Shown here: piece after piece, positions 1 to 6,851 of the stretch | Layout: every line of letters starts with the position of its first letter | Position numbering within the stretch: the first letter of the stretch is position 1 | Origin: DATDMG01 sp036518955 | GTDB taxonomy: Bacteria; Actinomycetota; Actinomycetes; Actinomycetales; Kineosporiaceae | DNA length: 16,936 nucleotides | Assembly (NCBI GenBank): GCA_036518955.1 | Contig: DATDMG010000559.1 | Location: 1-16,936, forward strand | Reading direction: 5' to 3' | Position numbers and translations under genes: made by a program | Notes under the pieces: generated by a model | Database searches by the model: none | Seen by the model: the letters and a program-made list of their open reading frames with translations, nothing else | What the model was told of the DNA's origin: nothing

Positions 1-2
1 GC

Positions 3-830
3 CCTCGTCACCCGGGGGAGGTCTCGTACGTCCGGTGCCAGCGATGCGAGCGCCCGGTGTGCCCGGCATGCCAACGACCTGCTGCCGTCGGTGTCCAGTG
101 CGTCGACTGCGTGCGGGCCGACGCCCGCTCGGGCCGGGTGACGCGGACGGTCTTCGGCGCGCGCGCGGGCACCGGTCGCCCGCTCGTCACGCAAGCGATC
201 ATCGCTGCCTGCGTGATCGTCTACTTGTTCCAGTGGGGTGATCAGCGGGTCACCACCCAGCTGTCGTTCGTGCCCGTCGAGGCGGTCGCGGAGCCGTACC
301 GGTTCATCACTGCCGCGTTCCTGCACTCGCCGTCGTTCGTGCTCCACATCGTCATGAACATGTATGCCCTGTGGGTCCTCGGCCCCTACCTGGAGTCCCT
401 CCTCGGCCGGGCGCGGTTCGCGGCGCTGTACGCGCTGTCGGCGGTCGGCGGGTCCGTCGGATACCTGGTGCTGTCGACGCCGGGCGAGGCCGGGAACTGG
501 GTCACTCCGGCGGTTGGAGCGTCCGGAGCCGTGTTCGGCCTGTTCTCGGCCATCCTCGTGATCAACCGCAGGCTGGGGCGGGACGTCAGCGGTGTGGTAG
601 GCGTGATCCTGATCAACCTGGTGATCGGATTCCTGCCGTCGCTGGACATCGCTTGGCAGGCGCACCTCGGCGGTCTGGTCACCGGTGCTGTGGTGAGCCT
701 GGTGCTGGCTGCGCCGGCCACGGCAGGTCGGGGTCCCCGGCAGCTCGCCGGCATGGTCGGAGTCGCTGTTCTGCTGGTGGGATTGACCGTGATGAAGATC
801 CTCACCGTGCCGGCGGGCCTGTTGGCCTGA
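3..830 (+). CDS. Rhomboid family intramembrane serine protease with N-terminal zinc ribbon (5' partial)
   Basis: A membrane-embedded serine protease that cleaves transmembrane substrates within the bilayer. The reading frame is open to the left edge, so the true start lies outside the window; an internal GTG at 57 is probably not the start. Visible N-terminal residues include three CxxC pairs (Cys codons at 36, 45, 60, 69, 99 and 108), the zinc ribbon common on actinobacterial rhomboids. About six hydrophobic segments follow. The rhomboid hallmarks are all present: an HxxxN motif (HIVMN, codons near 346-360), the GASG catalytic serine (codon 522-524), and the catalytic histidine in AHLGG (codon 663-665). 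The catalytic dyad is intact, so an active protease is expected. The physiological substrate is unknown. The gene converges on crgA, with a strong hairpin just after its stop. Confidence 0.93.
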   Translation, partial: PRHPGEVSYVRCQRCERPVCPACQRPAAVGVQCVDCVRADARSGRVTRTVFGARAGTGRPLVTQAIIAACVIVYLFQWGDQRVTTQLSFVPVEAVAEPYRFITAAFLHSPSFVLHIVMNMYALWVLGPYLESLLGRARFAALYALSAVGGSVGYLVLSTPGEAGNWVTPAVGASGAVFGLFSAILVINRRLGRDVSGVVGVILINLVIGFLPSLDIAWQAHLGGLVTGAVVSLVLAAPATAGRGPRQLAGMVGVAVLLVGLTVMKILTVPAGLLA

Positions 831-873
831 TCACGCTCCAGCCGTCACGGCACACGAGAGCCGATCCGGTCAG

Positions 874-903
874 CGCGGCGTGCCACGGTAGGGGCACGCC
901 GCG
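874..903. terminator. Hairpin after rhomboid gene, probable terminator
   Basis: Perfect 11-bp inverted repeat (874-884 with 893-903) around an 8-base loop, 43 bases after the rhomboid stop and in the gap between two convergent genes. There is no T-run, which is common for GC-rich actinobacterial terminators. It could act in either direction. Confidence 0.6.
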
Positions 904-907
904 ACCG

Positions 908-981
908 TCATCCACAGTGGGGACAGCGATGTGGATAACACATCCCTGTAATTCCACAGCTGTGAGTAACCCTGTGGACAC
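908..981. promoter_or_regulatory. Cluster of DnaA-box-like 9-mers
   Basis: Within 74 bases there is one perfect match to the DnaA box TTATCCACA (reverse strand, 930-938). There are two one-mismatch sites: TCATCCACA at 908-916, and the reverse complement of 973-981, GTGTCCACA, against the actinobacterial box TTGTCCACA. Weaker partial matches lie at 950-958 and 961-969, around a 10-bp palindrome CACAGCTGTG (955-964). The stretch is locally less GC-rich than its surroundings and lies between two gene 3' ends, so it is not a gene promoter. DnaA binding is inferred from sequence only. Confidence 0.5.
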
Positions 982-992
982 TCTGCGTTGTA

Positions 993-1241
993 TCAGCGCC
1001 AGCGGGTAGTCATGGCGAAGCCGGACAACATGATCCCGAACCCGATGGCGAGGTTCCAGGCATGGATGCCGGGGACCGGGTACGCCTGCTCGCTCAGGTA
1101 GTACACGACGATCCACACCAGGCCGAGCAGCAATAGCCCGATCATGACCGGCACGAACCATCGGCCGTTCGGCTTCAGCGGTACGGCCTTCGGCGGTGGC
1201 GGGGTGAAGGCAGCCTTGCGGCGGACCCTCGACTCGGGCAT
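993..1241 (-). CDS. crgA: Cell division protein CrgA
   Basis: Small membrane protein (82 aa) of the actinobacterial septum. In mycobacteria and Streptomyces, CrgA localises at division sites, contacts FtsZ and septal peptidoglycan synthases, and affects septation timing. The sequence shows the family layout: a short basic, proline-rich cytoplasmic N-terminus, a first transmembrane helix near residues 29-48 (FVPVMIGLLLLGLVWIVVYY), a short outer loop containing YPVPG, a second helix near residues 59-76, and the basic C-terminus TTRWR. The length matches the family (about 80-95 aa). The ATG at 1241 is preceded by AGGAG. It is divergent from the DUF881 gene, the same arrangement as Rv0011c and Rv0012. 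Confidence 0.95.
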   Translation of the reverse strand: MPESRVRRKAAFTPPPPKAVPLKPNGRWFVPVMIGLLLLGLVWIVVYYLSEQAYPVPGIHAWNLAIGFGIMLSGFAMTTRWR

Positions 1242-1319
1242 CTCGCGCTCCTGTGATCAGTCGTCGTTCTCCCGCGATACCGACACCGGATGGTGGCAGC
1301 GGTCGGCTCCGGCTGCGGA

Positions 1320-1333
1320 TTGTCCACTAGCGT
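1320..1333 (+). promoter_or_regulatory. Possible -10 element (TAGCGT) overlapping a DnaA-like 9-mer
   Basis: TAGCGT at 1328-1333 fits the actinobacterial TANNNT -10 pattern, 26 bases before the DUF881 start codon. No clear -35 is seen. TTGTCCACT at 1320-1328 differs from the DnaA box TTGTCCACA by one base and overlaps the -10. Both readings are weak on their own. Confidence 0.3.
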
Positions 1334-1358
1334 AGACCGGGCGAGGCGGGGAGGGCAC

Positions 1359-2264
1359 ATGAGCGCCGGGAGCACCGATGCCGCTCGCCGCGGCCTGAGG
1401 CGTCCGAGCGCCGCAGCCGTGGGCGTGTTCGTCGGGTTCGGCCTGGCCGGGTTACTCCTGGCGACGAGCGCGAACACGGCTCGGGGCACCCAGCTCCGAC
1501 CGGACCGGACCGACGTGGCCGGCCTGATCCGGTCCGAGAACGCGAAGCGGGCCGCCGAGGACCGCCGGCTCGCGTCGCTGCACGCCGAGGTCGACGCGCT
1601 GACGGCCACCGCCGCTGGAGGCGATTCCGAGGTCGCCCGACTGCGCCAGCAGGCCGACGGCGTCGCGGTGGCCGCCGGGCTCGCGCCGGTCCAGGGGCAC
1701 GGCCTTGTGGTGACCCTGGACGACGCCCCGGCCGGCGGTACCCGGCCGGCCGGAGCCCAGCCGGACGATTTGGTCGTCCATCAGCAGGACGTGCAGGGGG
1801 TGGTGAACGCGCTGTGGGCCGGCGGCGCGGGGGCGATGATGTTGATGGACCAGCGCGTGATCTCCACGAGCGCCGTCCGCTGCGTCGGGAACACCCTTCT
1901 CCTGCAGGGTCGCCTCTACCCGCCGCCCTACCGGATCGCCGCGATCGGAAACGTCGCCCAGCTGCGCAAGGCCATGGCGGCCTCGCCCACCATCCCGATC
2001 TATCTGGAGTACAAGGACAGGTACGGGCTCGGCTGGAACGTCGAGGAGAAGGACCTCGCCATGCCCGGGTACGGCGGCCCGCTCACCCTGCGCTACGCGC
2101 GTGTCCCGCACACCTCTGCCGGGGCGTCGGCGTCACCGTCCAGTGCGTCGCCGTCACCGTCCGCTGCGTCGCCGTCCGGCTCCTCCACGTCGGGGTCGTC
2201 GGCGTCGGCCTCCGGGTCGGATGCGCCGTCCAGCCGTACGTCGCCGGGCCCGTCGCCCTCGTAG
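1359..2264 (+). CDS. DUF881 family membrane protein
   Basis: Predicted single-pass membrane protein of 301 aa, counterpart of M. tuberculosis Rv0012 by family and position. Its molecular role is not established; homologues sit in cell division and growth loci. The N-terminus is cytoplasmic, with a transmembrane helix near residues 15-40. A predicted coiled coil follows near residues 50-105, then the DUF881 domain with conserved LVVHQQDVQGVVNALWAGGA and the PPYRIAAIGN motif near residues 190-200. The last 45 or so residues are a Ser/Pro/Ala low-complexity tail, encoded by imperfect short repeats. The start at 1359 was chosen over an upstream in-frame GTG at 1290 because GGGGAGGG lies just before it and the family begins close to the transmembrane helix. 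Confidence 0.88.
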   Translation: MSAGSTDAARRGLRRPSAAAVGVFVGFGLAGLLLATSANTARGTQLRPDRTDVAGLIRSENAKRAAEDRRLASLHAEVDALTATAAGGDSEVARLRQQADGVAVAAGLAPVQGHGLVVTLDDAPAGGTRPAGAQPDDLVVHQQDVQGVVNALWAGGAGAMMLMDQRVISTSAVRCVGNTLLLQGRLYPPPYRIAAIGNVAQLRKAMAASPTIPIYLEYKDRYGLGWNVEEKDLAMPGYGGPLTLRYARVPHTSAGASASPSSASPSPSAASPSGSSTSGSSASASGSDAPSSRTSPGPSPS

Positions 2265-2285
2265 CCGCGATGCCGCTCGCCGTCC

Positions 2286-2316
2286 GTGTCACGATGGCCC
2301 AGTGACACGATGGCCC
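2286..2316 (+). repeat. Tandem 15-bp direct repeat upstream of pabA
   Basis: Two copies of GTGWCACGATGGCCC (2286-2300 and 2302-2316), 14 of 15 bases identical with a 16-base period, lie in the 77-base gap between the DUF881 stop and pabA. They may be a regulatory site or just a local duplication. The gap has no other obvious element. Confidence 0.6.
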
Positions 2317-2350
2317 GGGCGGGCCGAGCGAGAGAGGCAGGGTGGTGACG

Positions 2351-2980
2351 ATGCGGATCCTGGTCGTCGACAACTACGACAGCTTCGTCTATACGATCGT
2401 GGGGTACCTCGCGCAGTTGGGTGCCCAGTGCGAGGTACGCCGTAACGACGCCGTCACCGTCGACGAGGCGGCCGCGTTCGACGGCGTCCTGCTGTCGCCG
2501 GGGCCCGGTGTGCCGTCCGAAGCCGGGGTGTGCCCGGCGATGGTGCGGGACTGTGCCGAGAACGGCCGACCCCTGCTCGGCGTCTGCCTCGGCCACCAGG
2601 CCCTCGGCGAGGTGTTCGGCGGGACCGTGACACACGCTCCCGAACTCATGCACGGCAAGACCAGCCTGGTCCACCACACCGGTGTGGGAGTGCTCGCCGG
2701 CCTGCCGACGCCGTTCACCGCGACGCGGTACCACTCACTGGCCGTCGTGGCCGACACGGTCCCGGCGGAGCTCGAGGTCACCGGCTGGAGCGACAGCGGT
2801 GTGGTGATGGCGCTGCGGCACCGCACGCTGCCGCTGCACGGCGTCCAGTTCCACCCGGAGTCGGTGCTGACCGAAGGCGGTCACCGGCTGCTGGCGAACT
2901 GGCTCGCCGAGTGCGGTTCGGACGACGCCCTGCAACGCTCGGTCGGCCTGGCTCCGCTGGTCGCCCACCAGCGGAGCTGA
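2351..2980 (+). CDS. pabA: Glutamine amidotransferase, anthranilate/aminodeoxychorismate synthase component II
   Basis: Class I glutamine amidotransferase subunit (209 aa). It releases ammonia from glutamine for the partner TrpE or PabB, which aminates chorismate in tryptophan or folate synthesis. The protein starts with the family signature MRILVVDNYDSFVYTIVGYL. It has the oxyanion-loop segment LSPGPGVPSEAG, the nucleophile Cys in GVCLGHQALGE (near residue 79) and the catalytic His-Glu in VQFHPESVLTEGG (near residues 167-169). All three catalytic residues are present. The ATG at 2351 was preferred to in-frame GTGs at 2342 and 2345 because homologues begin at this Met. An AGAGAGG at 2331-2337 could serve any of these starts. 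The locus position equals Rv0013 (trpG/pabA). No partner subunit is visible, so pathway assignment is inferred and it may serve both enzymes. Confidence 0.93.
   Translation: MRILVVDNYDSFVYTIVGYLAQLGAQCEVRRNDAVTVDEAAAFDGVLLSPGPGVPSEAGVCPAMVRDCAENGRPLLGVCLGHQALGEVFGGTVTHAPELMHGKTSLVHHTGVGVLAGLPTPFTATRYHSLAVVADTVPAELEVTGWSDSGVVMALRHRTLPLHGVQFHPESVLTEGGHRLLANWLAECGSDDALQRSVGLAPLVAHQRS
2951..2977 (+). terminator. 11-bp stem-loop within the last codons of pabA
   Basis: Perfect inverted repeat GCTCCGCTGGT (2951-2961) and its complement (2967-2977) around a 5-base loop, ending one base before the pabA stop codon. It is probably part of a tandem terminator with the next hairpin. No T-run follows. Confidence 0.5.
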
Positions 2981-2986
2981 CGTCCT

Positions 2987-3014
2987 GCTGACCGTGGGGA
3001 GTCCCGCGGTCAGC
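2987..3014. terminator. Hairpin at the pabA/pknB convergent junction
   Basis: Eight-base perfect stem (2987-2994 with 3007-3014), whose 12-base loop contains further GGG/CCC pairing. It fills the 29-base gap between two convergent stops, and its right arm covers the pknB stop codon. This position suits a bidirectional terminator. A modest CGTTTCC follows on the plus strand. Confidence 0.55.
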
Positions 3015-4977
3015 CGTTTCCGTTCTGGCCGCCGTTGCCGTTCCCGCCTTGGCCGTTCTGGCCGCCGTTGGGGTTCTGTCCGGTGTTCTGGTCGGTCTGT
3101 TGTCCAGTGGTGGTCCCACCCGGCTGGCCGTTGTCCGTCGGGGCCATGGCCACGGTCAGCGTGATCCTGGTGAAGGTCTTGGCCGTGTCGCTGGGCAGCG
3201 GATCCTGGTCGATGACCATGTCCGGGGTCTGATCGGTCGGAACCTTGACCACGGTGATGTCGGTGATTCCCTTGCTGTGCAGATCGTTGACGGCGTCGTC
3301 GACCTTCTTGTTCCGCTCGTCGGGGATGGTCACCTTGCCGTTCGAGACGTTCAGGACCACCTTCGTCCCCTTGGCGACGGATGTCCCGGGGCCCGGATTG
3401 GTGGAGACCACCAGATTCTTCGCCAGGCCCTTGCCGTCGACCGGCTCCACGATGTCGTTCGCCTGAAGACTCACCGCTGCGAGGGCGGCCTTGGCCTGGT
3501 CGATGGTCTTGCCGCTGAGGGGTGGCACCTGGACCGTCGCCGTCCCCGTGGAGATGACCAGGGTCACCGTGGTACCTCGGGGCTGGGAGCCGGACGGCGA
3601 GAACCGGATGACCGAGTCGGCATCGACCTGATCGCTCTGCTGGTTCTGGTAGGCCACGTGGAATCCCGCGGTCTCCAGCGTCCTGGTGGCGTTGGCCTTC
3701 GTCTCGCGGGCGACGTCGGGGACGAGCAGCAGGCTGTTCGCGGCGCTGTTCTGGCTGACCAGGTACGACACGCCGTACGCGGCCGCGGCGAACACCAGCA
3801 GGACGGCGATCGCGAAGATCGCGAAACCCAGCCGGCGGCTGCTGGCCGCGTCGGCCGCGGCCCGTCGGTCGCCCCGGCGCGAGGAGCCCGGGTCTGGTGG
3901 CGGTGGTGGGTACTGCTCGTACGCCTGCCCCGGGCCCCGGCGCGGGTCGTACGGCGGCTCGTAGCCGCCGTTCCCCTGCGGGTAGGGCGGTGCCCCCGGA
4001 GCGGGATACCCGGAGGGCGCGGGCTGCCCGTAGGCCTGGGTAGCACCCGGGGAGGGGAGGTACTCCGTCGACGCGGCCGGGGTGAGCGCCACCGTGCTCG
4101 CGGCGACGGCCCGGCCCGCCAGCGCCGCCTCGAGGTCGGCCCGGAAATCGTTCGCCGTCTGGTACCTGGCCTCCCGGTCCTTGGCGAGTGCGTGCAGGAC
4201 GATCCGGTCGACGGTCTCGGGGATCCGGGGGTTGAAGGCGCTCGGTGGTGGTGGCGCCTCCCGGACGTGCTGGTAGGCGATCGCGACGGGCGAGTCCGCG
4301 ACGAAGGGTGGGCGGCCGGTCATCAGCTCGAACAGCAGGCACCCGGCCGAGTAGAGGTCGCTGCGGGCGTCGACGGTCTCGCCGCGCGCCTGCTCGGGTG
4401 AGAGGTACTGCGCCGTCCCGATCACGGCCTGGGTCTGCGTCATGGTGGCCGACACGTCGGCCAGGGCCCTGGCGATACCGAAGTCCATGACCTTGACGTC
4501 GCCGTTCGCGGTGCGCATCACGTTCGCGGGCTTGATGTCCCGGTGCACGATGCCCATCCGGTGGCTGTAGTCCAGTGCGGACAGGATGCCGCTGGTGACC
4601 TCCAGCGCCGGGGCAACGTCCATCGGCTGGCCGCCGCGCAACTCGTCCCGGAGGGTGCGGCCCTCGACGTACTCCATCACGATGTACGGCAGCGACACCG
4701 TGCTCCCGCCCGACTCCGCGATCGTCTCCTCGCCGGTGTCGTAGACGGCGACGATCGCCGGGTGGTTGAGTCCGGCGGCCGACTGCGCCTCGCGCCGGAA
4801 CCTCGCCTGGAAGACCGGATCGCGGGCCAGGTCGGTGCGCAGGAGCTTGATCGCGACCACCCGCCCGAGCCGGGTGTCCCGGCCCAGGTGGACCTCCGCC
4901 ATCCCGCCGCGGCCCAGCAGATCGCCCACCTCGTAGCGGTTGCCGAGTACTCGGGGGCTCTGGTTCACCGGTTCCAT
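3010..4977 (-). CDS. pknB: Transmembrane Ser/Thr protein kinase PknB with PASTA repeats
   Basis: Receptor-type Ser/Thr kinase (655 aa) that senses muropeptide or lipid II through external PASTA domains and phosphorylates cell-wall and division proteins. The kinase domain spans about residues 15-275: glycine loop GRGGMAEV, catalytic Lys44 in VAIK, HRDIKPAN near 145, DFG near 164. The activation loop TMTQTQAVIGTAQYLSPE has the paired Thr used for PknB autophosphorylation. A Pro/Tyr/Gly-rich linker precedes a transmembrane helix near 383-407. Three PASTA repeats follow (about 418-482, 484-548, 549-613), one fewer than in M. tuberculosis. It ends in an unusual Gly/Asn/Gln-rich tail of about 40 residues. 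Start: ATG at 4977 matches homologue N-termini, with AGGG directly upstream; an in-frame ATG at 5004 adds nine residues. It is the last gene of the operon, with a 104-base gap after pknA. Confidence 0.95.
   Translation of the reverse strand: MEPVNQSPRVLGNRYEVGDLLGRGGMAEVHLGRDTRLGRVVAIKLLRTDLARDPVFQARFRREAQSAAGLNHPAIVAVYDTGEETIAESGGSTVSLPYIVMEYVEGRTLRDELRGGQPMDVAPALEVTSGILSALDYSHRMGIVHRDIKPANVMRTANGDVKVMDFGIARALADVSATMTQTQAVIGTAQYLSPEQARGETVDARSDLYSAGCLLFELMTGRPPFVADSPVAIAYQHVREAPPPPSAFNPRIPETVDRIVLHALAKDREARYQTANDFRADLEAALAGRAVAASTVALTPAASTEYLPSPGATQAYGQPAPSGYPAPGAPPYPQGNGGYEPPYDPRRGPGQAYEQYPPPPPDPGSSRRGDRRAAADAASSRRLGFAIFAIAVLLVFAAAAYGVSYLVSQNSAANSLLLVPDVARETKANATRTLETAGFHVAYQNQQSDQVDADSVIRFSPSGSQPRGTTVTLVISTGTATVQVPPLSGKTIDQAKAALAAVSLQANDIVEPVDGKGLAKNLVVSTNPGPGTSVAKGTKVVLNVSNGKVTIPDERNKKVDDAVNDLHSKGITDITVVKVPTDQTPDMVIDQDPLPSDTAKTFTRITLTVAMAPTDNGQPGGTTTGQQTDQNTGQNPNGGQNGQGGNGNGGQNGNG
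3020..3070 (-). repeat. 18-bp direct repeat encoding the PknB Gly/Asn/Gln tail
   Basis: An identical 18-mer, CCGTTCTGGCCGCCGTTG on the plus strand, occurs at 3020-3037 and 3053-3070. Diverged copies extend to about 3100. It encodes the NGGQNG-type C-terminal tail of PknB. Confidence 0.7.
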
Positions 4978-5081
4978 CCCTATGCGTCCGTCGAGGAGGT
5001 CCATCGAGGGGTCGTCCGCCTGTCTGCCGTATCCAGTCTGCTACCTCTGCCCGCCCCACCCCGGGACCCGGCCCTCGACGG

Positions 5082-6851
5082 TCACCCGCCGGGCAGGCCG
5101 GGCGGGCCGGTGTCCGTGGTCGAGCCGCTGGCCAGAGGCGTCGAGGTGCTCGGGGTGGGGGGTGGGGTCGGGGTGTTGGTCGGGGTGTCGGTCGGCGTCC
5201 TGAACGTCGACGAGGAGATCGGGGCCGAAGGTGACGTCTGCGTCGGGGGGCCGACGGTCGGCGTGCTGATCGATGTCACCGGTGACTTGGAGTGCGACGG
5301 CGTCGCACGGTGGGTCGGCCGGCTCGTCGTCACGACCGCGCCGGAGCTCGCCGGATCGCTCGTCCGGGGCACGGGTGCCGTCGGGACCGACGTACTCTCC
5401 TGTGGCAGCACGTTCCCGCCGCCGCCGGGGATCGCACCGGTGAGGTACGCCACCAGCAGGACGACGAGGACGACCACCGCGAGCGCGGCGACGACCAGCA
5501 CCGAGCCGCTGATCGAGCGGTGCGGCCGCTCGCGCAGGCTGTTCCTGGTGACCGTGAGGCCACCGGGGGCGGTCGGTGTCCGGAACGGGTCCGCAGGGCT
5601 CGGGTACCCGCCCTGGTTCGCCGGGCCGCCGTAGTCGCCGTAGTCGCGGTAGTCGCCGTAGTCGCGGTAGTCGCCGTACCGGTCGTACCCGTCGTTGCCG
5701 CGGGGCGGCCCGTAGCCGTCCCGCCCCGCGCCGCCGAGCCCGTTCGCCCCGGTGCCCGGCCCCGGACCGGGCATGGCCGGGCCGAGGAGGTGGGTCCTCG
5801 ACGGCGGGACGGGCGCTGGTGCCGGGGCGGTGCCGACCGCGCCCTCACCGCGCATCGTCGGTGCGCCCGGTGCCCACGCCCGCTCCTGGGTGGAGCCGAA
5901 CAGGCCGGCTGCTGCCAGCCCGGCGTGGGCGGCGCTGCCGGGGATGATCCCCGTCCCGGGGGTGAGCTGGTCATCGGTGGTCTGACGGTAACGCAGCGTC
6001 TCGAGCGCGGCGGCGAAGGCCTCGGCGGTGGGCATCCGGCGTTGCGGATCCTTCTCCATCGCGGCGCCCACCACGGCCCGCACCTGGGGAGAGAGCGTGC
6101 CCGGCAGCGGCGGCGGCTGCTCGTTGAGATGGGCGAGCGCGACGGCGACCTGGTTGTCACCCTCGAAGGGCCGGTGCCCGGCCAGGCACTCGTACGCCAC
6201 CACACCCAAGGCGTAGACGTCCGACAGCGGGCTGGCGTCCTGACCTTTCGCCAGCTCGGGGGCGAGGTAGTGGGCCGTGCCCATGACCTGCCCGGTGGCG
6301 GTCAGCGGCTCGTGGTCGAGCGGCCGGGCGATGCCGAAGTCGGTGACCTTCACCCGGCCGTCGGGGGTGACCATCAGGTTCGCCGGCTTGATGTCCCGGT
6401 GGATCACGCCGCGCTGGTGCGCGGCGTGCAGCGCCCGAGCCGCTTGGGCGACCAGGTCGAGGGTCAGGTCGGTGCCCAGGGCGCCGTCCCGGGAGAGGAT
6501 CGACGACAGCGCCTCCCCGGGCACCAGCTCCATCACCAGGTAGGCCACCGGATCGGCGTCCTGGTCGTCGTACGGGGCCGGAGACTGACCGTCACCGCCG
6601 ACCCGGGTCTCCCCGTAGTCGTAGACGGCGGCGATGCCGTTGTGCGGCAGCCCGCTCGTCGTGCGTGCCTCGGCCCGGAACCGGCGGACGAAGGCCTCGT
6701 CCTCGGCGAGCTCAGGCCGGAGGATCTTGACGGCGACCTCACGGCTCAGCACTTCGTCGGTCGCGCGCCACACCTCCCCCATACCGCCGTACGCCAGCCG
6801 GTCGGCCAGGCGGTACCGCCCGTCGAGCCGCGTCCCGGGACGAACACTCAT
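5082..6851 (-). CDS. pknA: Transmembrane Ser/Thr protein kinase PknA
   Basis: Second membrane Ser/Thr kinase of the locus (589 aa), the functional partner of PknB in controlling growth and division in actinobacteria. The kinase domain covers about residues 10-275: glycine loop AYGGMGEV, VAVK lysine near 40, HRDIKPAN near 151, DFG near 170, and activation loop LTATGQVMGTAHYLAPE. A roughly 20-residue acidic insertion precedes the hinge segment YLVMELVPG. The juxtamembrane region (about 300-445) is Gly/Pro/Ala-rich and contains a Tyr-rich RDYGDY repeat. A single transmembrane helix lies near 447-473. The external tail is Thr/Ser/Pro-rich with no PASTA domains, typical of PknA. Its ATG at 6851 overlaps the pbpA stop as ATGA, implying translational coupling, so this start was preferred over longer in-frame options. 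Confidence 0.94.
   Translation of the reverse strand: MSVRPGTRLDGRYRLADRLAYGGMGEVWRATDEVLSREVAVKILRPELAEDEAFVRRFRAEARTTSGLPHNGIAAVYDYGETRVGGDGQSPAPYDDQDADPVAYLVMELVPGEALSSILSRDGALGTDLTLDLVAQAARALHAAHQRGVIHRDIKPANLMVTPDGRVKVTDFGIARPLDHEPLTATGQVMGTAHYLAPELAKGQDASPLSDVYALGVVAYECLAGHRPFEGDNQVAVALAHLNEQPPPLPGTLSPQVRAVVGAAMEKDPQRRMPTAEAFAAALETLRYRQTTDDQLTPGTGIIPGSAAHAGLAAAGLFGSTQERAWAPGAPTMRGEGAVGTAPAPAPVPPSRTHLLGPAMPGPGPGTGANGLGGAGRDGYGPPRGNDGYDRYGDYRDYGDYRDYGDYGGPANQGGYPSPADPFRTPTAPGGLTVTRNSLRERPHRSISGSVLVVAALAVVVLVVLLVAYLTGAIPGGGGNVLPQESTSVPTAPVPRTSDPASSGAVVTTSRPTHRATPSHSKSPVTSISTPTVGPPTQTSPSAPISSSTFRTPTDTPTNTPTPPPTPSTSTPLASGSTTDTGPPGLPGG
5628..5690 (-). repeat. 9/18-bp tandem repeat encoding Tyr-rich PknA segment
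   Basis: Nine-base units alternating GCCGTAGTC and GCGGTAGTC on the plus strand, with two exact 18-base periods at 5637-5654 and 5655-5672 and diverged units on both sides. It encodes YGDYRDYGDYRDYGDYGG in PknA, near residues 387-408 and just inside the membrane. Copy-number variation by slippage is plausible. Confidence 0.85.

Noticed and set aside
2735..5059. A 774-codon open frame on the minus strand overlapping pknB in another frame
   Set aside because: The product is Arg/Gly/Pro-rich with no domain, while the pknB frame shows every kinase and PASTA motif.
5628..5690. The short tandem repeat as a CRISPR array
   Set aside because: Units are 9-18 bases with no spacers and keep the pknA reading frame.
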